A stretch of DNA of 9,141 nt from an uncultured Clostridia bacterium (GTDB lineage Bacteria; Bacillota; Clostridia; TANB77; CAG-508), in NCBI GenBank assembly GCA_944390505.1, contig CALXQF010000042.1, forward strand, positions 1 to 9,141. Direction: 5' to 3'. Below the pieces are notes generated by a model. It was not told the DNA's origin, made no database searches, and saw only the letters and a program-made list of their open reading frames with translations. Each line of letters begins with the position of its first letter. The first letter of the stretch is position 1. Position numbers and translations under genes: made by a program. This document shows, piece after piece, positions 1-6,991 of this stretch.

Positions 1-688
1 GGCTTCTTGACCTATCCACATCTCCTACAATTACTTGGTCTAGTGTTGCTGGGATTGTTCCTAAATCTGTTTGATTTAAGCCCATTTTCAAAATTTTAGC
101 ATATCGTTCAAAAGTGATTGTTTCATCGCCTAATACTAATACGATTTCATCTAATAAATCCATTAAAATTTGAAAACTAGTTTCGTATTCTCTTTGAATC
201 CCCTGACTATTAAGTTCTATATTGTTTATTATTCGCTGATGTCTTTTGTCTGTATTGTTTATTTCTTGTTGATTATTTTTATTTATGCTATTTATTTCCT
301 GTTGATTACTTTGCTGTTCATCATTTAACATATCCGTTTCTTTTAAATTTTTATTTTGGCTTTCTTCTAGTTTGTATATTTTTTCTAATAACTTTTTATC
401 TACTTCATTTTCTATTAAAAAATAATAGATTGCACTTGTAATTTCTTTTACTGTTTTAAGACCTTGCAGTGTTTTTTTGAATTTTAATAATGGCTGTACT
501 ACTTGTTCTTTTGCATAGAGAATTTGTTTTTGTTGTTCTTCTGTTTCATCATAAAAATTCCAATCTTTTGCATACCATTTGCTTCCTTTGATGCCCCATT
601 TTAAGCAATAATTTTCTAATATTGCAATTTTCTGTTCGTCTAAATGATAAAGTCCTGTTTTAATAAGTCCAAATATCGCTTCGTAAGA
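1..688 (-). pseudogene. addB: addB, second fragment (downstream of stop cluster, runs off the left edge)
   Basis: This continues the AddB/RexB subunit of the AddAB helicase-nuclease, which processes double-strand breaks for RecA-dependent repair. Reading the minus strand from 688 gives about 229 open codons in the same frame as the upstream fragment. It starts SYEAIFGLIKTGL, a typical AddB stretch, and reaches LDQVIVGDVDRSR at the edge, which matches the conserved AddB block that includes the 'DRSR' motif. Between them is a very hydrophilic Asn/Gln/Glu-rich linker of about 50 residues (roughly codons for 200-370) containing an 11-residue repeat, where I would expect a shorter linker. The C-terminal nuclease/iron-sulfur domain lies outside the window. 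There is no obvious ribosome site or good start codon just after the stops, so this part is probably not made separately unless the stops are sequencing errors. Confidence 0.8.
221..319 (-). repeat. Three degenerate 33-bp tandem repeats inside addB
   Basis: Three consecutive 33-base units (221-253, 254-286, 287-319) share the spaced pattern ATTGTTTATT.... or ATTTCYTGTTGATTA on the plus strand. On the coding strand each encodes 11 residues with the core NQQEIN(S/N), and the third copy has decayed to HQRIIN. The 33-bp period keeps the frame open, so this looks like an in-frame minisatellite expanding a surface linker of AddB. Confidence 0.7.
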
Positions 689-700
689 CTAATTTTGTTA

Positions 701-1897
701 TTAAATCTCTAATAAAGATAATATGAATTTAGCAAGTAAGTTATTACTTAAATCTTTCTTTTCATCGATAAAAACTGGTATTTGGTATTGTCTAAAAATG
801 GCTCTACATAGACTTGCATATTGTGGAATGTTTTTTGTGATAACTGCTATTTCTTCATATCTATATCCTTTTTGAATTAGTTTTGTTATCTCTATTGCCA
901 CATGCTCTATTTCAGAATAAGGATTATTGGCTAAAAATAAAGAAATATTTTCTACTTTGTTTTCATATTTTGTATAAAATGGGCCTTCGCTATTTTCTGC
1001 TAAATGCTTTAATTCTGGGTTTTTGAATCTCTTGTTGTTTTTTATGCAAGTATTTTCTGCTTTTGGTATTATGTTTTTGTTTACTTCATCTTTTAAGCAG
1101 ATCGGATTATCTATGATAACTTGTTCTTGTTTTGCAATTTCCAATATTCTTTTGGCAGTCTGTTTATTAGCATAAAAAATGTCAGTATCAGGATTAGTAT
1201 TTTCTTCTAAATTATCTGTACAAATAGTGATGGTTATTTGGTGAGATAATTTCATTAGTTTTCTTAAAATTTCATATTCTTGCAAAGTAAAACCTGCAAA
1301 TTCGTCAATATAAATATCATGGTTTTGAAATTGAGTTGATTCTTCCAACTGAGTCGACAAAATAGTAAGCCCATCATTTTCATCTATGTAATTGGATTGT
1401 ATTTTTTCTATATAACTTTCATATAGTTTTGTAATATCTTGTAATTTTCTTTTTAAATATTCTTCTTGTGTATTGGCTATCACTTCTTCTAATTTTTCAC
1501 TTGTCACCATGTGCTTTTTTAATTCTGTTAATTGTCTTGCCATCATTTCTACATTTTCATCTGACTTGCCTAAAAAAGAAAGTCTCTCTTTTTGAGTTAA
1601 TAAAATATAATCAATTAGCATGGCCCTTCCAGAGCTAGATAAATGTGTTTTGGTTTTACCACCCACCTCATTTAAAATACGATAAGCCATGCGAGCAAAA
1701 GTTACTACTTCTGCTTGTATAATACTATGTGAAGGAGATGTATCTAAAAGCTTTTGTTCGGCTGTAAATGAAAATTGCTCTGGTGTAATAATCGTAATTG
1801 GGTATTTAGAATGACTTTTTATTTTTTCTTGAATTTCTTGAAAAATTGCTTCGCTTTTTCCTGTTCCAGCTGTTCCATATATAATTCGCAAACTCAT
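701..1897 (-). pseudogene. addB: addB, N-terminal fragment of ATP-dependent helicase/nuclease subunit B, interrupted
   Basis: This is the N-terminal third of AddB, partner of AddA in the AddAB complex, which resects DNA ends. The chosen start (ATG 1895-1897) gives MSLRIIYGTAGTGKSEAIF, the usual AddB opening. It has an AGGAGG-type ribosome site about 6 bases upstream (1904-1909). The open frame extends 18 codons further but that stretch is not family-like. Seen: Walker A GTAGTGKS at residues 8-15, the TPEQFSF block near 38-44, the VVTFARMAYR block, and a Walker B-like YIDEFAGFT near 196-204. The frame ends after 398 residues (FILSLLEI) at TAA 701-703, whereas AddB proteins are usually around 1,100 residues. 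The same frame continues after the stops, so this is one damaged gene, or a correct gene with sequence errors. The start lies 13 bases after the ogg stop, so the two are probably co-transcribed. Confidence 0.85.
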
Positions 1898-1910
1898 TTT
1901 TCTCCTCCTC

Positions 1911-2777
1911 TCAGGCTTCTCTTTTCCAATAAAACAGATATTGTTGTGCAATTCCTGCTAAGTTTCCGTATTTCTCATAAGCTAATTTTTCAATTTGCTC
2001 TCTTTTTAAATTTTTCTCTTCTGGTAATTGAAAATATAGTTCATTCATTACTCTTCTTACCCATACATCTACTGGAAAAACATCTAAACATTTTAAAGTA
2101 GAAAAAAGCATAATGCAATCTGCCACTTTTGGTCCTACCCCTGGCAGAGTTAACAATATTTCTCTTATTTTTCTACTATCTGTTTCTTTGGATAACTTTT
2201 GTAAATCAACTTCTTTATTCAATACTATTTGAGTAGTTTCATATACCCTTTGGTCACGAAAACCCAAACCTAATGCCCTTAAATCTGCTATACTTGCTTT
2301 TGCCAACTGCTGTGGTGTTGGAAAAGTGTAATAGATTTTATCTTTCCACTCTATTTGGTTTCCATAGTTTTTGGATAATCTTTCAATAATTCCTTTGATT
2401 CTGGGAATATTATTATTAGCTGAAATAATGAAAGAAATAATGGTCTCCCATAAATTTTGGTTTAAAAGCCTAATTCCTTTTCCATATTGTATACTTGTTT
2501 TTAGTGGCTCATCTATTTTGCTTAAGTTTTCTTGTATTTTACGATAATCTCTATCTAAATCAAAATAGCTAGTTACTATTTCTTGTATATTTCCATCACA
2601 AATACCTTGAAAAATAATTTGTCCATTTTCCAAGGTTACATTTAATACGTTATTTTCAAAAACACCTGTGTAACTTCCGTCTGTTTCTTGATTCCATCGA
2701 AAACATTGTCCACATTCAAAAATATGCTTTGGCACAAAGGTATCTATTTGGTTCATTTGGTAGGTTTGTTCTTGCAT
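1911..2777 (-). CDS. ogg: 8-oxoguanine DNA glycosylase/AP lyase, OGG1 type
   Basis: This base-excision repair enzyme removes 8-oxoguanine (paired with C) from oxidised DNA and can nick the resulting abasic site. The 288-residue protein has an OGG_N-type N-terminal domain (about residues 10-110) followed by the helix-hairpin-helix GPD fold. The HhH loop LPGVGPKVADC (211-221) carries the predicted catalytic Lys217, and the FPVDVWVRR motif supplies catalytic Asp237. An NNN motif at 121-123 matches the Asn149-151 segment of human OGG1. The start has an AGGAGA ribosome site (2785-2790) 7 bases upstream. It lies 24 bases after the ATPase gene and 13 bases before addB with no promoter or terminator visible between them, so the three probably form one transcript. 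It is not MutM/Fpg, because the N-terminal PE and zinc finger are absent. Confidence 0.93.
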   Translation of the reverse strand: MQEQTYQMNQIDTFVPKHIFECGQCFRWNQETDGSYTGVFENNVLNVTLENGQIIFQGICDGNIQEIVTSYFDLDRDYRKIQENLSKIDEPLKTSIQYGKGIRLLNQNLWETIISFIISANNNIPRIKGIIERLSKNYGNQIEWKDKIYYTFPTPQQLAKASIADLRALGLGFRDQRVYETTQIVLNKEVDLQKLSKETDSRKIREILLTLPGVGPKVADCIMLFSTLKCLDVFPVDVWVRRVMNELYFQLPEEKNLKREQIEKLAYEKYGNLAGIAQQYLFYWKREA

Positions 2778-2801
2778 TTTTGGTTCTCCTGAATTTTTTA
2801 T

Positions 2802-4001
2802 TTATTTTTCTAATAACCAATCAACTACATTCTTATGAATAATTCCATCTTGTGAAAAATCAAATTTATCCATTGTAAGAACATATTTAGGATAATTATC
2901 TTCAATCCCCTTGTATGCTCCAAATTCTCTTTCTACAACAGTTTCATCTGCTAAAATATAAGCAACTTGAATATATATTTTTTCTTTTGCTCTTGTTGCA
3001 ATAAAATCTATTTCTCCTTTTTCTAAATTTCCTACTTTTACATCATATCCCCTAGAAATAAGTTCATTATAGACAATATTTTCTAAATATGCTCCCAATT
3101 GTAATCGTTTTCCTGTATTCATTACCTGACCAATTCCTAGGTCTGTTAGATAGTATTTGTACTTACCTGTTAAAATTCTCTTACCTCTTACATCATATCT
3201 GTCAGCTTTGTTAATAATCATAGCTTTTGTCATATATTCTACATAATTATATAAAGTTACCTTTGAAACTTCTCTCTCCTCTTTGCTTGCTAAATAACCA
3301 CATAAGCTTTCTGCCGAAAAATTTTGAGATGGAGTAGTAACAATATATTCTACTATTCTATTGAATAAGTCTAAATCCTTTATATTAAACCTAGTGATAA
3401 TATCTTTTACAATAATAGAATTATAAATATCTGATAAATATGTTCTCGTTTGCATTTCATCTGTTAGCATAAATCTTTGAGGTAATCCTCCCCACATAAT
3501 ATAGTCATTAAATGCATCTTCTATCTCTTTTTTATCAGTTATATTTTTTAATTCACATACTTCCCCAAATGTAAATGGATAAACTTTGAAACTTACATAT
3601 CTTCCTGCTAAATGAGTTGCTAACTCTCCAGAAAGTAAATCACTATTAGAACCTGTAATAAATATAGAAACATTTTTCGATGCTTTAAATGAATTAACTG
3701 CTTTTTCCCAGTTTTTGACATTTTGAATTTCATCAAAAAACAAATAATATTTATCTTCATTTACTATTTTCTCTTTTATATAATTATGCAAGTCAATATC
3801 ATTTTGAATAAATGCATAATCTTCATATTCAAAATTGATATATATAATTTGTGATTCTGGTATACCCATTTTCTTTAATTCTTCTATTATCTGTAATAAT
3901 ATGACAGACTTTCCACATCTTCTAATTCCCATAATTACTTTAATCAAATCTTGATTATAAAATGGTCTTATTTTTGACAAATATTTTTCACGAATAATCA
4001 T
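2802..4001 (-). CDS. AAA_14/DUF4143 family ATPase, function unknown
   Basis: This 399-residue P-loop ATPase of the 'ATP-binding protein, AAA_14 plus DUF4143' family is common in anaerobes but has no established cellular role. Seen: Walker A GIRRCGKS (25-32), Walker B YYLFFDE (85-91), sensor-1-like ITGSN (115-119), then SGELATHLAGRY and the YPFTFGE block. A winged-helix-like middle follows. The C-terminal part, LENIVYNEL..GEIDFIA..IYIQVAY (about 306-348), resembles a PD-(D/E)XK nuclease-like fold in which the usual lysine position reads Q; that fold assignment is inference. I chose ATG 3999-4001 because family members begin MI(I/K)REKYL. A TTG at 4011-4013 would add four residues and sits too close to AAAGGG. 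The gene has its own consensus promoter and an operator-like palindrome, and probably drives ogg and addB downstream. A self-contained, separately promoted gene between yitT and ogg suggests possible acquisition, but composition does not prove it. Confidence 0.9.
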   Translation of the reverse strand: MIIREKYLSKIRPFYNQDLIKVIMGIRRCGKSVILLQIIEELKKMGIPESQIIYINFEYEDYAFIQNDIDLHNYIKEKIVNEDKYYLFFDEIQNVKNWEKAVNSFKASKNVSIFITGSNSDLLSGELATHLAGRYVSFKVYPFTFGEVCELKNITDKKEIEDAFNDYIMWGGLPQRFMLTDEMQTRTYLSDIYNSIIVKDIITRFNIKDLDLFNRIVEYIVTTPSQNFSAESLCGYLASKEEREVSKVTLYNYVEYMTKAMIINKADRYDVRGKRILTGKYKYYLTDLGIGQVMNTGKRLQLGAYLENIVYNELISRGYDVKVGNLEKGEIDFIATRAKEKIYIQVAYILADETVVEREFGAYKGIEDNYPKYVLTMDKFDFSQDGIIHKNVVDWLLEK

Positions 4002-4048
4002 AATAAAATCCAACCCTTTCTTTTTTGTTCAAAGGTATACAAAGTCAT
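3998..4048 (-). other. Possible 16-codon leader ORF overlapping the ATPase start
   Basis: In the ATPase 5' leader an ATG at 4046-4048 opens a 16-codon frame ending in TGA at 3998-4000. That stop overlaps the ATPase ATG as ATGA, a classic translational-coupling arrangement. The predicted peptide starts MTLYTFEQKRKG. It has no good ribosome site of its own, so the overlap may be chance. The ATPase itself has only an AAAGG about 13 bases from its ATG, which is a little far; coupling would compensate for that. Confidence 0.3.
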
Positions 4049-4088
4049 GGCAACGTTTTCTTGCAAACTAACTCTTTCTTTTTATTTT

Positions 4089-4117
4089 ATTATAATATTA
4101 CTCATTTTATTTGTCAA
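4089..4117 (-). promoter_or_regulatory. Sigma-A promoter of the ATPase (-ogg-addB) unit
   Basis: The minus strand has a perfect consensus: -35 TTGACA (4112-4117), a 17-base spacer (4095-4111), and -10 TATAAT (4089-4094). Transcription would begin near 4082, leaving a leader of about 80 bases. This is the strongest promoter in the window, and the operator-like palindrome begins one base upstream of its -35 box. Confidence 0.88.
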
Positions 4118-4118
4118 G

Positions 4119-4144
4119 TTTTTGTACAGTTTACTGTACAAAAA
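4119..4144. promoter_or_regulatory. 26-bp operator-like palindrome next to the ATPase promoter
   Basis: Arms TTTTTGTACAGT (4119-4130) and ACTGTACAAAAA (4133-4144) are exact inverted copies separated by TT. A third exact copy, TTTTTGTACAGT, lies at 4159-4170. The palindrome abuts the -35 box, a usual place for a repressor or activator site. On the coding strand the two direct copies extend to a 19-base match with a few differences. I do not recognise the regulator, and no regulator gene is in the window. Confidence 0.7.
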
Positions 4145-4181
4145 TTGTTTTTCTGATGTTTTTGTACAGTGCATTATAGGT

Positions 4182-4282
4182 AGGACAATTAGGGACATAT
4201 ATGTTTGATCCTTTCTAGTTTTTGCAAAATTTTACAGCATAAAACCAATTTAGAACCAAACATGTCTGTCCCCAATGGTCCT
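4182..4282. repeat. ~100-bp imperfect palindrome with GGGACA ends at the yitT 3' end (REP/MITE-like)
   Basis: The left arm 4182-4207 and right arm 4257-4282 are inverted copies over 26 bases with 4 mismatches. The 49-base centre is itself partly self-complementary. Both arms carry GGGACA / TGTCCC. The element ends exactly at the yitT stop codon region (TAA at 4283-4285), so it could serve as the yitT transcription end. It has no coding capacity. The arms resemble small non-autonomous or REP-type elements. I see no clear target-site duplication. Confidence 0.65.
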
Positions 4283-5152
4283 TTAATCTCTTTTAAACCC
4301 CTTGCCCCATGCTTCACGTGCATTACTAATGACAATAAATGCTTTTGGATCAATTTGAGTAGCAATTTTTTTAATTTGTGCAATTTCATTTCTTGATCCT
4401 ACACATAAAAGCATCATTCTTTTTTCTCTTGTATACATTCCTTTGGCATAAATCGCAGTGCTTCCCCTTTGTAATTGCTTGCCAACCGCTTCTGCAATTT
4501 CTTTATACTCATTAGAAACAATAAACATCATCTTTGTAAAATTCACACCTTCAAAAACAATGTCTATCATTTTTCCTGTTAAATAAATACTAATTGCAGA
4601 ATATAGCCCTATTTCTATTTCTTTAAAGAAAAGAACGTTTAAGCAAACAATAATAATGTCAACAATAATTATAAGGCTACTAGTTCTAACATGTGGCTTA
4701 TATGCTTTTACCAAATAGGAAATCAAATCTGTTCCTCCTGTGGAAGCATTTGCCTTTAGTACTAAAGCAAGCCCAATTCCGATTGTAATTCCACCATAGA
4801 TGCAAGCTAATAATCTATCTGTTGTAAAAGCAGAAAATCGGTCAAAAATATCAATAAAGATTGTTAAAAAGATGGTTCCTAAGATAGACTTCACTAAAAA
4901 TTCTTTTCCAATTTTGAAAAATGCCCAAATGAGCAAAGGAATATTTAGTAAAAATATTACTGTTCCTAAAGGGAAAGAAAATAAATAGTAGATAATAGTT
5001 GCAATACCAGCAAATCCTCCTGAAGACAGTTGATTAGGAAGCAAAAATAAAGAAGTTCCTACTGCCATAAATAAACAACCAATTATTAAATAAAATAAGT
5101 CCATTGCATATTTTTTCATTTGATATATTCTTTTAGTTTTAATATAATCCAT
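4283..5152 (-). CDS. YitT-family membrane protein (DUF161 + DUF2179)
   Basis: This 289-residue integral membrane protein is of the YitT/DUF161 family and has no firmly established function. Predicted membrane segments lie around residues 18-38, 46-61, 62-79, 86-104, 114-133 and 157-176. The glycine-rich repeats SSGGFAGIA (43-51) and STGGTDLIS (137-145) are typical of the two DUF161 halves. The soluble C-terminal DUF2179-type domain spans about 205-285 (MMFIVSNEYKEIAEAV.. through ..DPKAFIVISNAREAWGKGF). Length and domain order match the family, so it is full length. The ATG at 5150-5152 has an AGGTGA ribosome site 6 bases upstream (5159-5164), which lies inside a hairpin; the later Met12 has no ribosome site. 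The gene follows the radical SAM gene by 50 bases. No own promoter is seen, so expression probably depends on readthrough of that hairpin. Confidence 0.92.
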   Translation of the reverse strand: MDYIKTKRIYQMKKYAMDLFYLIIGCLFMAVGTSLFLLPNQLSSGGFAGIATIIYYLFSFPLGTVIFLLNIPLLIWAFFKIGKEFLVKSILGTIFLTIFIDIFDRFSAFTTDRLLACIYGGITIGIGLALVLKANASTGGTDLISYLVKAYKPHVRTSSLIIIVDIIIVCLNVLFFKEIEIGLYSAISIYLTGKMIDIVFEGVNFTKMMFIVSNEYKEIAEAVGKQLQRGSTAIYAKGMYTREKRMMLLCVGSRNEIAQIKKIATQIDPKAFIVISNAREAWGKGFKRD

Positions 5153-5197
5153 AAAAAATCACCTATCATTACCATTATTGGTAATTTTAAGTGATTT
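5153..5197 (-). terminator. Terminator-like hairpin covering the yitT ribosome site
   Basis: On the minus strand an outer stem AAATCAC/GTGATTT (5191-5197 with 5156-5162) encloses a 5x5 internal loop and an inner stem ATTACC/GGTAAT (5180-5185 with 5168-5173). It is followed by a T-run that reaches almost to the yitT ATG. It starts 5 bases after the radical SAM stop, so it may end that transcript. The yitT ribosome site AGGTGA is in the 3' side of the outer stem, so the same fold would also hide translation initiation. Confidence 0.65.
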
Positions 5198-5202
5198 TAT
5201 AC

Positions 5203-6267
5203 TTATTTATTTAATTCTTCTAAAACATCCTCATAAGTTTTTTCCACTTCTATTTCAAACTTTCCTTTTTTCATGTTTTTATCTGGCTTTACTATTACAT
5301 CTACGTCATAAGTTTCTTTTAATTTTAAAATATTTTCTTTTTTGTGTCCTATAATATTATTGATATTTTCTGGATTAGCAGTAATCAATACTTGCATTAC
5401 TTTTACATTATATTGCTTGATTTTACTTACAATTTCATCATACCACATTCTTGATTCTACCAATTGCCTGAAAGCTGGATGATATGGTCCTGCTAATACT
5501 TGACTCTTTTTTTCTTCTGGGCTAGAAATTTCCTCTGTATTTTGGAGACCTAAACGAATCACTTCTATTTTAGCTTTATTAAACAATTGCATTACTTCTT
5601 TGGAACGTTCCACTGCCTGCTCTAAAGTGAGAGGAATATATTCCCCATTTTCATATTCTTCTGCTAGTTTTGTATCTTTAATCACTAAAACAGGATAAAT
5701 TCTCACAATTTTTGGTTTTAATTTGATAAGTTGTTTTGCTGTGTTTAGTTCATCTAATTTAGTGCTTTCTGGCAATCCTATCATCATTTGATGTCCTAAA
5801 ATAAAACCATGCCATCTGATTAATTTAGAAGCTTTTTTTACATTTTCAAAGGTATGACCTCTTTGACATTTTGCTAGAATATAATCATTACTAGACTGTA
5901 CTCCTAATTCTATTGTTTTCACATGATATTTTTTTAATCTTTTTAAAATATCTTTGTCTATATAGTCTGGTCTTGTCGAAATACGAATACTATTTACTTT
6001 TCCTTGATTAATGTACTCATTTGCTGCTTCTAATAATTCGTTTTGTACTTTTTCTTCAATTCCTGTAAAACTGCCACCAAAAAATGCTACCTCTACATAT
6101 TTTGAGTCATCTTTAAAATTCTTCAAATAAAATTCGATGGTTTGTTTTACATCTTGTGCTGTTACTTGTTTTGCCTGTCCACTAATTTCCTTTTGGTTAC
6201 AAAAAGTACATTGGTGAGGACATCCTAAATGTGGCACAAAAATTGGGATAATATATTCTTTTTTCAT
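5203..6267 (-). CDS. Elp3-like radical SAM protein
   Basis: This 354-residue radical SAM enzyme belongs to the Elp3/MiaA-MiaB-NifB-like group found in clostridia beside rnc. Seen: the [4Fe-4S]-binding CxxxCxxC motif at Cys16, Cys20 and Cys23 (CPHQCTFC), GGSFTG at 64-69 (the glycine-rich SAM contact region), STRPD at 97-101 and ELGVQS at 120-125. A C-terminal extension resembles the Radical_SAM_C domain, and no GNAT acetyltransferase domain like that of true Elp3 is present. The substrate is unknown; RNA modification is a guess from the family only. The start has AAAGGA 9 bases upstream and lies 18 bases after the rnc stop, so it is cotranscribed with rnc. Confidence 0.92.
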   Translation of the reverse strand: MKKEYIIPIFVPHLGCPHQCTFCNQKEISGQAKQVTAQDVKQTIEFYLKNFKDDSKYVEVAFFGGSFTGIEEKVQNELLEAANEYINQGKVNSIRISTRPDYIDKDILKRLKKYHVKTIELGVQSSNDYILAKCQRGHTFENVKKASKLIRWHGFILGHQMMIGLPESTKLDELNTAKQLIKLKPKIVRIYPVLVIKDTKLAEEYENGEYIPLTLEQAVERSKEVMQLFNKAKIEVIRLGLQNTEEISSPEEKKSQVLAGPYHPAFRQLVESRMWYDEIVSKIKQYNVKVMQVLITANPENINNIIGHKKENILKLKETYDVDVIVKPDKNMKKGKFEIEVEKTYEDVLEELNK

Positions 6268-6285
6268 TCCACTTCGTCCTTTCTT

Positions 6286-6951
6286 TTATAATGTCTCTAA
6301 TGCCTTTTGAGCAGCCTGCATTTCTGCTTGCTTTTTGGTTTTTCCTTCTCCTGTTGCTAGTATTTTTCCATCACAAGAAACTTGTACCATAAATGTTTTG
6401 TCATGGTCTGGTCCTTTTGTATCAGTTACCTCATAAACAATATGTACATTTCCATTTTCTTGTAGTTTTTCTTGTAAAACTGTTTTATGATCTTTCATTC
6501 CAACATTTTTGCTAGATTCTTCAATAGCATCTTTCAAATTAGTAATAATAAATTTCTCTGCTTCTTCTAATCCACTATCAAAATAAATGGCCGCAATTAC
6601 TGCTTCTACACTATCTGCTAAAATTGCTGGTTTTGTTCTTCCATGACTTAATGTTTCGCTTTTTCCTAAATATAAAAAATCACTAAAATGATGCCTTTGT
6701 GCTACTAAATATAAACTGTCTTCACATACTACTTCTGCCCTCACTTTAGTCATTTCTCCTTCTTTTAAATGTGAATAATGGGTATAAATATATTTGCTAG
6801 ATAAAAACTCCAAAATGCTATCCCCTAAAAACTCTAATTTTTCGTTGCTCTCTACATGATGTTCATATGCATAAGAGGTATGGGTCAAAGCTTTTCGTAA
6901 CAAAGTTTTATCTTTAAATATATAATTAATATTTTTTTCTAATTGTTCCAT
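6286..6951 (-). CDS. rnc: Ribonuclease III
   Basis: This double-strand-specific endoribonuclease matures rRNA precursors and cuts structured mRNAs. The 221-residue protein has the catalytic domain signature NEKLEFLGDS (36-45), with Glu40 and Asp44, and LADSVEAVIAAIY with Asp113 and Glu116, the four metal/catalytic acids. A double-stranded-RNA-binding domain fills about 152-221 and includes GPDHDKTF and the KKQAEMQAAQKAL helix. It is full length. The ATG at 6949-6951 is the family-like start, but it has no ribosome site at normal distance: AAAGGAG (6978-6984) is 26 bases away and properly spaced for the 6-codon leader frame just upstream. It has its own promoter, and the radical SAM gene follows. 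Confidence 0.95.
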   Translation of the reverse strand: MEQLEKNINYIFKDKTLLRKALTHTSYAYEHHVESNEKLEFLGDSILEFLSSKYIYTHYSHLKEGEMTKVRAEVVCEDSLYLVAQRHHFSDFLYLGKSETLSHGRTKPAILADSVEAVIAAIYFDSGLEEAEKFIITNLKDAIEESSKNVGMKDHKTVLQEKLQENGNVHIVYEVTDTKGPDHDKTFMVQVSCDGKILATGEGKTKKQAEMQAAQKALETL

Positions 6952-6972
6952 CTATTTATTTGCCAAATTCAT
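6952..6972 (-). other. Six-codon leader ORF directly abutting rnc
   Basis: ATG 6970-6972 opens a frame coding MNLANK that ends with TAG at 6952-6954; the rnc ATG is the very next codon, in the same frame. The leader has the only good ribosome site (AAAGGAG, 6978-6984, spacing 5). A small hairpin TGCCAA/TTGGCA (6961-6977) spans its start codon. The simplest reading is translation of a tiny leader followed by re-initiation at rnc. Confidence 0.55.
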
Positions 6973-6991
6973 TGGCACTCCTTTCGTTATT

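Noticed and set aside
689..703. Stop-codon readthrough or alternative genetic code
   Set aside because: Two TAAs and one TAG in five codons is not a recoding signal; TAA and TGA end other genes normally and no genes elsewhere contain internal stops.
1775..2101. 108-codon open frame on the plus strand
   Set aside because: Lies antisense to addB and ogg, has low-complexity Phe/Leu/Ser content and no ribosome site; it is a shadow of the real genes.
4119..4170. CRISPR-like short repeat cluster
   Set aside because: Only three 12-bp half-sites, in mixed orientation and with unequal spacing; fits an operator, not a CRISPR array.
4189..4396. Short open frames on both strands across the yitT end and the palindrome
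   Set aside because: They overlap the yitT coding sequence and the palindromic element in other frames and have no family resemblance.
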